DNA of 64,000 nt, taken from contig JBBDYG010000069.1 of NCBI GenBank assembly GCA_040901765.1, positions 58,260-122,259 of the forward strand. The letters are read 5' to 3'. Positions within the stretch are counted from its first letter, which is position 1. Every line of letters begins with the position of its first letter. Positions 16,852 to 24,901 of the stretch are shown here, one piece after another. The DNA is from JBBDYG01 sp040901765 (lineage in GTDB: Bacteria > Planctomycetota > Planctomycetia > Pirellulales > Lacipirellulaceae). The position numbers were made by a program, and so were the translations under genes. The notes beneath the pieces were generated by a model. It was not told where the DNA came from. It did no database searches and saw only the letters and a list, made by a program, of their open reading frames with translations.

Positions 16852-19515
16852 ATGAAAGTGACGCTTCTCAAAGCGCGCGTCGCGTGCGTTTTTGTTGTCT
16901 TACTGTCCACATTTTCGGCCGCTCGGGCAATTGACATCGAAACTGTCTTGATCGGCGACTCCGGCAATTCGGGCGACCCGCGCGTGATGAACGACGGCAC
17001 CAGCGGATACGGCGGCGTCGCTTACGAGTACCGCATCGGCAAGTACGAAGTTACCAACGACGAGTACGCGGTGTTTCTAAACGCCATCGCAACGACCGAT
17101 ACGCACGAAATATATGAAGCATCCATGGGCAACACAGTGCAGGGAGGCATCGTGCGAAGCGGCGGCGCGCCCAACTACACTTATACAGTCAAGCCGAACA
17201 TGGGCAACAAGCCCGTTATTTCGCTCACGAATTACACCGCCAGGCGGTTTGCCAACTGGCTGCACAATGGTCAACCGTCCGGGGGTCAAACGGCGGCCAC
17301 GACCGAGAATGGGGCCTACGACCTCTCCGGCCCAGGCCTGCCGCTGCGCAGCGCATCGGCGACGTGGTTTCTTCCGAGCGAAAATGAATGGTACAAGGCC
17401 GCGTATTACGATCCGCGCGACGGGGGCAGCGGCGGACCGCCCGGTAATTCGCATTACTGGCTGTACGCCACTGGCACGCTCGGCCAACCCACCGCGGCAA
17501 TGGCCGACGTCGTAGGGAACATCAGCAACCCCGGCGTCAACACGGCGAACTACATTGAGGCCGCCAACTGGAATGGCTCCGCCCCCTTTGGCAACGTCAC
17601 GACTGTCGGCAGTGCCGGACCGCTCAGCGCATCGTACTACGGCACGTTCGATCAGTCCGGAAACGTGTCCGAATTCAACGAGAATGTCGCCATTCGCGGG
17701 GGCCAGCACAACAGCCTGCAGGATGCGATTTCTGCCGGAGTTCGCTTTGGGAACAGCTTCGGCGGTTATGCCGGCCTTCGCATCGCCAGCGTGCTCGATC
17801 CGCCCAGTCCCAACGGCGGCTTGCTCGCTTACTGGAATGCCGAGAACGGCGCTGTGGATGTCACCGGGAACGGCCACGACGGCACCTTTCAGGGGAACGC
17901 AACCACAATGGCGGGCGGTCCATTCGGCAATGCGTTCACCTTCGACGGCACTGGCGACTACATCGATATCGGCGACGAGCTTGACCTGGGCACTTCCGAT
18001 TTCACGCTCTCGGCGTGGGTGATGGGCGATCCCACGATGAACGCATGGGGACGCATTTTTGACAAAGGATTTGCCTCCGGCTATGCGCTTGGAAGGCAAG
18101 CTAACAGCAACACGATTGCATTTGAGTTTTTGGCGTCAGGCAGCCAAGGGAACACCTTCGACACTGTGGCCAGCTTGATTGACAATACCTGGCATCACGT
18201 CGCCTTGGTTAAATCGGGCACGAGCGTGACGATCTATGCTGACGGAGCGCCCGAGAACACCGAGACCGTCAGTGGCGCATCGCAGAATAACACGCGGTCC
18301 CTCCTTATTGGCTATAATCCCGGTGAAGGTATTCTCGGCTACTGGAAAGGACAACTTGACGAGTTGAAAATCTACGGCCGCGCGCTCACTCCGGCGGAGA
18401 TTGCGGCGCTCGCGCTCAATCCAAACCTTGACCTCGACGGCGACTATAACAACGACGGCACAATAAGCGCCGCCGACTACAGCGTGTGGCGTGACAACTT
18501 GGGGGCGGCCGTCACGCTGCCCAACGATACGACGCCCGGCTTTGTGACTGCCATCGATTACGATGTGTGGAGGGCGAACTTCGGCGCGACGGGTGCCACT
18601 GGCTCCGCCGATGTACCCGTCCCCGAGCCTACGTCGCTGTTCTTGTTGGCCCTCACCGCCGCCGCGATGCTCCTCCGACGACAGCTACGTCTCCACGGTC
18701 GACTCATCGCCGGAATCGCCGAAGCGGAAGCGATGGATCAACTCGAGTTGCGACGTAACGCCAAAGTGTTTGTAGATCGCCTTCATGTAATCCTTCACCG
18801 TGTGTGGGCTAAGGTGCAGCAGGTCGGCGATCTTGTCTTTGTCGTGCGCTTCCACCAGCATGATCAGCACCACGCGCTGCCGCGGGCTGAGCTGCGGAAC
18901 CTTGCGCCCGCGCTCGCCCGGCAGCTCGGCGTAGTGCAGCCACTCCACCTCGCCGAGCACGATATGGGCAATCCGCGACTGGCGCTCCGAAAACGGCGGC
19001 CGGCCCTGGTGCCGAAAGAATCCAATCGCGCTGAACGTGTCGGGCACGTCGAGCGGGTAGACCGAATACAAGAAGTGATCGATCCCGCGCTCCAAGCGGT
19101 GCAGAACGACCGCTGGGTGGGAATACCATTGAGCGTCGCTCACCAGTTGTTGTCGTGTGCGCGTGAAGTGTTTGCCCGTTCGCGTAAGCTCGAAGCAAGG
19201 TTCGTCTTCGGGTGGCGGGCACGTCGACTGGCTCGCTTCAAGCCAGCCGGTGAGTTGGTCTTCGGTAAGCCCCGAATGCATCAGGCCCACGCAGATCGGC
19301 TTGCGGGTCGAGGTATCAACATTGGTGATCGACCACAGCCAACCGTCGGCGTCTACCAGTTGCTGCAAACCCCGCATAAGAAGCTGCTTCTTATCGGGAA
19401 GACCCTCTTCCGAAACGGCCACGTCCGAAAGCAGGCGCACGACCTGGCGGACGTCCTCTTCGGGCAAACCGTTTCCGGAAAAGGAGTTAGACATCGCGAT
19501 TCCTGGCCACGCTAA
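16852..19515 (+). CDS. FGE-sulfatase/LamG/dockerin-like PEP-CTERM protein, read through
   Basis: A signal peptide (MKVTLLKARVACVFVVLLST) starts it. Residues 30-310 are an SUMF1/FGE-sulfatase domain (VAYEYRIGKYEVTNDEYAVFLN, WFLPSENEWYKAAYYD, later GNVSEFNE...IRGG). Residues 325-520 form a LamG-like domain (GLLAYWNAENGAVDVTGNG..., WHHVALVKSG). A dockerin-like segment (DGDYNNDGTISAADYSVWRDN) and PEP-CTERM (VPEPTSLFLL, ending LLRRQLRLHGR) follow near residue 590. A stop is expected within a few codons, yet the frame stays open for about 270 more codons, entirely antisense to the LuxR gene. The tail is probably not functional sequence; a lost stop or a sequencing error near 18690 would explain it. 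True export domain end about 18700. Confidence 0.8.
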   Translation: MKVTLLKARVACVFVVLLSTFSAARAIDIETVLIGDSGNSGDPRVMNDGTSGYGGVAYEYRIGKYEVTNDEYAVFLNAIATTDTHEIYEASMGNTVQGGIVRSGGAPNYTYTVKPNMGNKPVISLTNYTARRFANWLHNGQPSGGQTAATTENGAYDLSGPGLPLRSASATWFLPSENEWYKAAYYDPRDGGSGGPPGNSHYWLYATGTLGQPTAAMADVVGNISNPGVNTANYIEAANWNGSAPFGNVTTVGSAGPLSASYYGTFDQSGNVSEFNENVAIRGGQHNSLQDAISAGVRFGNSFGGYAGLRIASVLDPPSPNGGLLAYWNAENGAVDVTGNGHDGTFQGNATTMAGGPFGNAFTFDGTGDYIDIGDELDLGTSDFTLSAWVMGDPTMNAWGRIFDKGFASGYALGRQANSNTIAFEFLASGSQGNTFDTVASLIDNTWHHVALVKSGTSVTIYADGAPENTETVSGASQNNTRSLLIGYNPGEGILGYWKGQLDELKIYGRALTPAEIAALALNPNLDLDGDYNNDGTISAADYSVWRDNLGAAVTLPNDTTPGFVTAIDYDVWRANFGATGATGSADVPVPEPTSLFLLALTAAAMLLRRQLRLHGRLIAGIAEAEAMDQLELRRNAKVFVDRLHVILHRVWAKVQQVGDLVFVVRFHQHDQHHALPRAELRNLAPALARQLGVVQPLHLAEHDMGNPRLALRKRRPALVPKESNRAERVGHVERVDRIQEVIDPALQAVQNDRWVGIPLSVAHQLLSCAREVFARSRKLEARFVFGWRARRLARFKPAGELVFGKPRMHQAHADRLAGRGINIGDRPQPTVGVYQLLQTPHKKLLLIGKTLFRNGHVRKQAHDLADVLFGQTVSGKGVRHRDSWPR
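18685..19494 (-). CDS. LuxR-family transcriptional regulator
   Basis: From the ATG at 19494 (AGGA 8 bases upstream) the product has 269 residues. The C-terminal 65 residues are a GerE/LuxR helix-turn-helix: LSPRQRVVLIMLVEAHDKDKIADLLHLSPHTVKDYMKAIYKHFGV. The N-terminal 190 residues form a GAF- or PAS-like sensing part without a receiver aspartate, so the input is probably a ligand rather than phosphorylation. It converges on the PEP-CTERM gene and its whole length is covered by an open frame on the other strand. Codon pattern and conserved domain make this the real gene. Targets are unknown. Confidence 0.88.
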   Translation of the reverse strand: MSNSFSGNGLPEEDVRQVVRLLSDVAVSEEGLPDKKQLLMRGLQQLVDADGWLWSITNVDTSTRKPICVGLMHSGLTEDQLTGWLEASQSTCPPPEDEPCFELTRTGKHFTRTRQQLVSDAQWYSHPAVVLHRLERGIDHFLYSVYPLDVPDTFSAIGFFRHQGRPPFSERQSRIAHIVLGEVEWLHYAELPGERGRKVPQLSPRQRVVLIMLVEAHDKDKIADLLHLSPHTVKDYMKAIYKHFGVTSQLELIHRFRFGDSGDESTVET

Positions 19516-19686
19516 TACAGCGAACACTGAAGGCCGCTGCCATTTTAATTAGCCTGAAGGCACCCCACAAATGGGGGAATTGAGGCTGGCGAAAACCGTA
19601 ACCACAATTGTAGAGTCCCCGCCCCGGGGTGTGGGGCGAATTCGTGACCAAGGGACAATTCTAATCTGCTATCGAGGGGGAAAGTG

Positions 19687-22600
19687 ATGAACTCACCCGC
19701 ACAGCATCGACTTGTTTCGCTAATTCTTGGGGCGGCCACGGCCAAATGGCGTCACGCTTCGGCCCTCGCGATGTTGCTGACCTGCGCCTACGTTCTGCCC
19801 GAACGCACCGCGGCACAAATAATCAACTGGAACGCCGGCACCGGCACCTGGGGCCTGGCCGAGAACTGGTTGCCCATCGGCGTGCCTAACGGCAACACCT
19901 ATACGTACATCAACAACGGCGGCACGGCGGAGCTTACCGGTTCTACCGGCTCTTCGTACTGGCTCCTCATCGCCGACGCCGCTGGCACTTCCGGCCGGTT
20001 GGATATTGCCGCAGGCGGCTTCGCCGGCACCGCGCTCGTGAACCTCGGCACGGGTGGAGAGGGCCTACTTAACATTACCGCAGGCTCCGTCGTGAATTTC
20101 GGCACCATGGGAATTGGTGGCAACAGCGGCACGGGTATCGTCGAGATCAATGCCTCCACGTTGAATACCTCAGGACTAAGGGTCGCTGGCAGTTCTGGGA
20201 CTGGCCGACTCAACGTGGTTCAGGGCATTGTCAATAGCCGAAGTGGAGCCATCGGCTATTATCTCGGCAACGGTCAAGCCACGTTCGATGAGGGGTCGCA
20301 CTGGACCATTTCGCCTCAGGGGCGACTTGAAGTTGGTACCTCTGATGTGGCCACGGGAGTGCTGAACATCCTCGGTGGCTCGACACTCGAAACCCAATAC
20401 GTAGCTTCCACAATCGGCGGCTATCAAGCCACTACCGGCAGCGGGACCGTCACCATCTCCGGCATGGACTCAAAGTGGTTGAGCGCCGGCTCCGTTGATA
20501 TTAACAACAACGGCACGCTGAACATCGCCGACAACGCGATCGCACAGATATCAGATTCGCTTTCCACGTACGGGGGCACGCTAGACATTACTGGCGGAGG
20601 CGTGGTCGAGGTCGCGAACCCGACCAATACGACATTTACCAATTTTGGATTTAACAGCGGTTCCTCAATGGTCAACGTCAATGCAGGTTCGAGATTGACC
20701 AGTAGCGGGCATCTTCGCCTGGGTTATTCCGGTGGAATGGCGATTCTGACCATTAGCGACAACGCCACCGTCGAGAACGTCGATGGTGAGATCGGCTATA
20801 CCAGCGGCACCGGCATCGCGAACGTCAACTCTGACGGCACGTGGAAGAATAGCGGCGATCTCAAAATTGGTGCCTTCAACAGCACGGGCACGCTCAACGT
20901 GACGGGCGGAACCGTCGAAAACATCAATGGCTTCATTAGCACCAACACCGGCGGCAATGGCGCCGCCAACATCGGCGCCGACGGCTTGTGGAAGAACAGC
21001 GGGCTGCTGTATGTCGGTTATGGTAGCCTTGGCCGACTTGATATCACCGATGGTGGCGTCGTCGAGAACACCCACGGCCACCTTGGTTCGTTTGCCCCCG
21101 CCAATGGAACGGCCAACGTCCGCTCGGGCGGCATCTGGAAAAACAGCGGCCATCTCACCGTCGGCGACCAAGGCACAGGCACGCTCAACATCGAGGGCGG
21201 CCGCGTCGAAAGCACGCGCGTTTACGTTGGGCGATCCACCGGGTCCGGCGAGGTCAACCTCGCCGCCAACTCACTTTTGAAGATCACCGGGGAACTTGCC
21301 GTCGGGTATGCGAACTCGGCAGACGGCGAGGTGAACATCAACGGCGGGACCGTGGAGAACACGGAGGGCCTCATCGGCACGGTAAGCGGCGCAGTCGGTA
21401 CTGTCACCGTCGGCGCGGGAGGCACGTGGAAGAACAGTGCCAACCTGAACGTCGGCGGGCAGGGCACCGGCACGGTGAACGTTCATCGCCGCGGTCTAGT
21501 GACCGTCGAAGACACGATGTACGTCTTCCGAAACGGAACCCTGGAACTGGGCGGTGGGTCGCCAGACCCTATGGCCGCGACCGTTGAAGCCGACCGACTT
21601 CAAGTGCTCGAACAGGGCGTCGTGCGCGGCACGGGAAAGATTACAACTCCCGAGTTCATCAACGAGGGAACGGTCGAACTCGACGAAAATCGCACCGACT
21701 GGTCGGCAATTGTGGCGCCACGGCCAAGCGAGACGGGATTCCGCGCCGGTCTCTTTATTCAGGGTGACTTCACGCAGCGATCCACGGGGAAACTGTCGAT
21801 TACGCTTGATAGCTCAATCGAATTGCAGCCCAGGCCGGCGCACCACTCGACGGGGCTGCTTGTGAACGGCACCGCAACGCTCGACGGCGAATTGGACGTG
21901 CAGTATGCCCCCGGCTACAAACCCGATATCGGCGACCGCTTCGCGCTCGTCTCCGCCAATCAGATCGTGGGCAAGATCGCGCGATTCGACGACGCAATTA
22001 TTCCCGACGTCGTTAATCGGTTTCTTGGACTGAACTACAGGAGCAACTCCAACGGAACCGAACCGCTGCTGGAGCTAATCACCCTCGAAGCGCCGCGCCG
22101 TCTCTCCGCGGAGCCGCTGCCTGGTGCGCCGCCCAAGCGCAATTTGCTGCTGATAACGCACGGCACCAACGCCGATGCCGATAGCTGGGTGACGCAAGTC
22201 GGCCAAGCGATGGCGGCTCAACCAGGCGCCGCCGACTGGCAAGTCGTCGCCTTCGACTGGCGGGACATTGCCGGAGGCGGCAATGACGATTTCAAAAACC
22301 TTCCGGGGTTTGATCCCAACCTCGCGGCCAACAATGGCATCAACATCGGCGAAAGCCTCATCCGATGGATGAAGCAGACGGGTCAATCGTTCGACAACGT
22401 GCATCTTATGGCCCACAGCGCCGGCACCTGGCTCATCGATTCGATCGCCGACTCGCTCAAAGTCGAAGAGCTAAGCGGGAACGTCATGGCACAGAACGTT
22501 CACCTAACGCTTTTCGACGCGTTTACACCGGCTTTCGGCATCTGGCGACAGGATGGAGCGCCGCTCGCCATGGCCGATGGCGCCGACTTCACCGAGCACT

Positions 22601-23523
22601 ATTTCCACCGCCACGGGCAAGTGTTGGCGACTGATTACATTCACCCGACGGCGGTAAATGTGGACCTCACCCATATCGATCGCAATATTGGCCCCATCGA
22701 GAGCCATGCGTTTCCATATACTTGGTACGGGAACACTGCCGCCCACATGGATCCGCAACACGATGACTTTGGTGGTTTCGGCGCCCAACTCTCGCAGATT
22801 TACAGCGGGATGTTTCCCGCGTTCGATGGCAAGCTTGAACCAAATTCCCTGTTCATGTTCACTGCCGCTCCCGGCACGCGGATCAACAGCATCTTCGACG
22901 GCGCGAACATGTTCGACCATCCCGTGGTGGCGACCGGCGACGTGCAAGTGCTCCCCAATGGAACCGGCATCCTTCGCACCCAGTCGCCGGCGATCTTGAC
23001 CAGTCTCCTGGAGGTCGACCAGCCGTTCTGGGCATTCCAATTCGACCTCGAGTTTCTTTCGGAGAACGCGGGTCTGCTGACGGTATATCTCGGAGATGAA
23101 GAGGTCTTCAGTTTCGAGAACGCGCCGTTAGGAATCGGCCCCGGCGATGTCCTTTCGTCCGGTTGGGTCTGGCTCGTCGACGAACAAGCTGCCGGACCTC
23201 AATCAATCATCTTCCGCCTCGACCCGCTCGGAGCCGAACAAGCTTCGATCGCCGTTTCCAACCTGCAGTTCATCTCGCTAGTCGCGGCGGCACCCGGCTT
23301 ACCTGGCGACTTTAACGGCAACGGCATCGTCGATGCCGCCGATTACACTGTGTGGCGAGACAACCCGGGCCACCTGGACTATGAGCTATGGAAGTCGAAT
23401 TTCGGCGCGACCGGTGGCGCTGCGAGTGGAGACCCTGTGCCGGAGCCGGCGACTCTGGTGCTGGCATTTGTGGCTTTGGCCGCTTCAATCGCGGCACGTC
23501 GTGCGAATTCCGTAATTATTTAG
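19687..23523 (+). CDS. giant repeat protein with embedded hydrolase, dockerin-like and PEP-CTERM parts
   Basis: A 1278-residue exported protein. After a signal-like start, residues 35-690 are autotransporter-type beta-helix repeats of about 38-40 residues with the theme GTLNVTGGTVEN, GxxGxANVxxxGxWKNSGxLxVG. Residues about 800-1060 form an alpha/beta-hydrolase: LLITHGTNADADSW (oxyanion region), then HLMAHSAGTWLID, where AHSAG is an A-x-S-x-G nucleophile elbow as in some bacterial lipases. A beta-sandwich follows, then a dockerin-like segment (GDFNGNGIVDAADYTVWRDN) and a PEP-CTERM end (VPEPATLVLAF, ARRANSVII). GAGGGGG precedes the ATG. A surface-tethered esterase or lipase is inferred; the acid and histidine are not certain. 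Confidence 0.82.
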   Translation: MNSPAQHRLVSLILGAATAKWRHASALAMLLTCAYVLPERTAAQIINWNAGTGTWGLAENWLPIGVPNGNTYTYINNGGTAELTGSTGSSYWLLIADAAGTSGRLDIAAGGFAGTALVNLGTGGEGLLNITAGSVVNFGTMGIGGNSGTGIVEINASTLNTSGLRVAGSSGTGRLNVVQGIVNSRSGAIGYYLGNGQATFDEGSHWTISPQGRLEVGTSDVATGVLNILGGSTLETQYVASTIGGYQATTGSGTVTISGMDSKWLSAGSVDINNNGTLNIADNAIAQISDSLSTYGGTLDITGGGVVEVANPTNTTFTNFGFNSGSSMVNVNAGSRLTSSGHLRLGYSGGMAILTISDNATVENVDGEIGYTSGTGIANVNSDGTWKNSGDLKIGAFNSTGTLNVTGGTVENINGFISTNTGGNGAANIGADGLWKNSGLLYVGYGSLGRLDITDGGVVENTHGHLGSFAPANGTANVRSGGIWKNSGHLTVGDQGTGTLNIEGGRVESTRVYVGRSTGSGEVNLAANSLLKITGELAVGYANSADGEVNINGGTVENTEGLIGTVSGAVGTVTVGAGGTWKNSANLNVGGQGTGTVNVHRRGLVTVEDTMYVFRNGTLELGGGSPDPMAATVEADRLQVLEQGVVRGTGKITTPEFINEGTVELDENRTDWSAIVAPRPSETGFRAGLFIQGDFTQRSTGKLSITLDSSIELQPRPAHHSTGLLVNGTATLDGELDVQYAPGYKPDIGDRFALVSANQIVGKIARFDDAIIPDVVNRFLGLNYRSNSNGTEPLLELITLEAPRRLSAEPLPGAPPKRNLLLITHGTNADADSWVTQVGQAMAAQPGAADWQVVAFDWRDIAGGGNDDFKNLPGFDPNLAANNGINIGESLIRWMKQTGQSFDNVHLMAHSAGTWLIDSIADSLKVEELSGNVMAQNVHLTLFDAFTPAFGIWRQDGAPLAMADGADFTEHYFHRHGQVLATDYIHPTAVNVDLTHIDRNIGPIESHAFPYTWYGNTAAHMDPQHDDFGGFGAQLSQIYSGMFPAFDGKLEPNSLFMFTAAPGTRINSIFDGANMFDHPVVATGDVQVLPNGTGILRTQSPAILTSLLEVDQPFWAFQFDLEFLSENAGLLTVYLGDEEVFSFENAPLGIGPGDVLSSGWVWLVDEQAAGPQSIIFRLDPLGAEQASIAVSNLQFISLVAAAPGLPGDFNGNGIVDAADYTVWRDNPGHLDYELWKSNFGATGGAASGDPVPEPATLVLAFVALAASIAARRANSVII

Positions 23524-23550
23524 CCTCGTATGAAGTAACACGAGTGTCAG

Positions 23551-23666
23551 TGTGAGTAGGTGAGTAAGTGAGTAAGTGAGTAAGTGAGTAAGTGAGTAGG
23601 TGCGGAAAATACGGCAGCCGTGTGATCGCTTCTCCAGACTTACTCACCTAGTCACCTACTCACCGC
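23551..23666. repeat. Word-repeat hairpin (GTGAGTAA type)
   Basis: The left arm (23551-23603) is a tandem of GAGTAAGT/GAGTAGGT words, and the right arm (23639-23666) is its inverted counterpart (CTTACTCACC, CACCTACTCACC). The spacer is about 35 bases. The right arm ends at the stop codon of the response-regulator gene. Confidence 0.85.
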
Positions 23667-24829
23667 TACACGCAGGCGAGTTCCGGATTGGGCTGGGCCG
23701 TGATTTCCACCACGCGGATTGGCCGTAGCGATTGATGGCCTTCCTGATAGCAGCGGAGCCGTTCGATCACGGTGATCGTCAGTCGGCGGCCCTTACGGAG
23801 CAGCATTAGGCCATCCTGCGTGACGACATCTTCCGCGAGAACCATGCCCTCGCGAAGCTGCTTCGGGGCAAGCGATACCGACCGTGCCTCCTCGGGCGGC
23901 AGCGGTAGATCGAGTGCTGCCTCCGCGAGCCGCGGCGAAAGGTTCGGCAATGCCAGTTTCAACTCTTGCAGTGCGGAACTTTGCGAATATCCCTGCAAGG
24001 TGAGGTGGTCCCACTCGAGCGCCACGCGAATCAGCGTTGCGCCAACAATCGCCTCGTCGCTACCCTGCGTTTGCTGCCGCAGACTACCGTCAACGGTGGG
24101 AAAGTCGCCAATCATTCGCGCCACGTTTTCGAGCCGCGGGATGCGTTCAATCAGCCGCCGCCCCACCTCGGCGGCGCGGCGCATGCCGTCGCCGAACTCC
24201 GGATCGGTAAGCGAGCCGATCTGGCACCGCTGGCGGTCCTCCTCCGGCAACAAGGCGAACCCCAGCAGCGAAAGCCTCGCCGCCAGCTTAAACTCCCAGC
24301 GGTCGTCGAGCTCGAGCGATTTACGAAGGCTTGCTACCAGGTCTCCAATGCGTGCCGACCGGCTGAATATTTCCGGGTGCGACACTTCGAGCACGTCCGT
24401 CAGCACGCCCACGGCGCCGTAGAACGTTTTGTGCAATAACTCCTTCTCGCCCGTTACCAGTTCATACTGCCGCAGCCCCGCGTCGATTGCCCGTTTGAGG
24501 TCAACATTCTCGCAGGGCTTATTGAGGAACCGAAATACCTCCCCCTCATTGAGCGCCTGGACGACGGTTTGCTGATCTTGGTTACCGGTGAGCATGATGA
24601 ACACCGAGTGGGCCGCGCTTTCCCGAGCGCGATTCAGAAACTGGATGCCGTTCATGGAGGGCATCCGCATGTCGGAGACAATCACGGCGAAGGGTCCGTT
24701 GTCGATCATTCGCTCAAGCCCCTCCTCGCCAGAACTGGCGGTGAAGAGGTCATACTCCTGTCCCAGCCGGCGCTCGACCCCACTCAAAATGCTCGGCTCA
24801 TCGTCAACGAACAGTATGCGCTTGGTCAT
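23666..24829 (-). CDS. response regulator with degenerate HD-type output domain
   Basis: A 387-residue protein. Residues 1-120 are a receiver domain with acidic pair D9/D10, phosphoacceptor D53 (FAVIVSDMRMP), a conserved Thr (MLTGN) and Lys (NKPCE). The remaining part aligns in layout with HD-GYP/RpfG-type domains: after a linker it reads SHPEIFSRSARIGDLVASLRKSLEL, where the usual H is replaced, and LAARLSLLGFALLPEE, where an HDxGK motif is expected. The metal ligands are thus missing. It follows a sensor kinase gene by 72 bases on the same strand, so the two probably form one two-component system. Its output is probably protein interaction rather than cyclic-di-GMP cleavage. Confidence 0.8.
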   Translation of the reverse strand: MTKRILFVDDEPSILSGVERRLGQEYDLFTASSGEEGLERMIDNGPFAVIVSDMRMPSMNGIQFLNRARESAAHSVFIMLTGNQDQQTVVQALNEGEVFRFLNKPCENVDLKRAIDAGLRQYELVTGEKELLHKTFYGAVGVLTDVLEVSHPEIFSRSARIGDLVASLRKSLELDDRWEFKLAARLSLLGFALLPEEDRQRCQIGSLTDPEFGDGMRRAAEVGRRLIERIPRLENVARMIGDFPTVDGSLRQQTQGSDEAIVGATLIRVALEWDHLTLQGYSQSSALQELKLALPNLSPRLAEAALDLPLPPEEARSVSLAPKQLREGMVLAEDVVTQDGLMLLRKGRRLTITVIERLRCYQEGHQSLRPIRVVEITAQPNPELACV

Positions 24830-24901
24830 CGCTTGATAATCCTGGTTAGAGCAAAGTGAAAGGAAGCTGTCATCGACACGGCGACGACGGTTTAGAAGCT
24901 C

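Noticed and set aside
18710..19515. C-terminal tail of the FGE/LamG protein as a real domain
   Set aside because: It is the exact antisense of a well-formed LuxR regulator and shows no domain of its own.
23551..23666. CRISPR-like tandem repeat
   Set aside because: The unit is 8 bases with no spacers, and an inverted copy follows; no cas gene is present.
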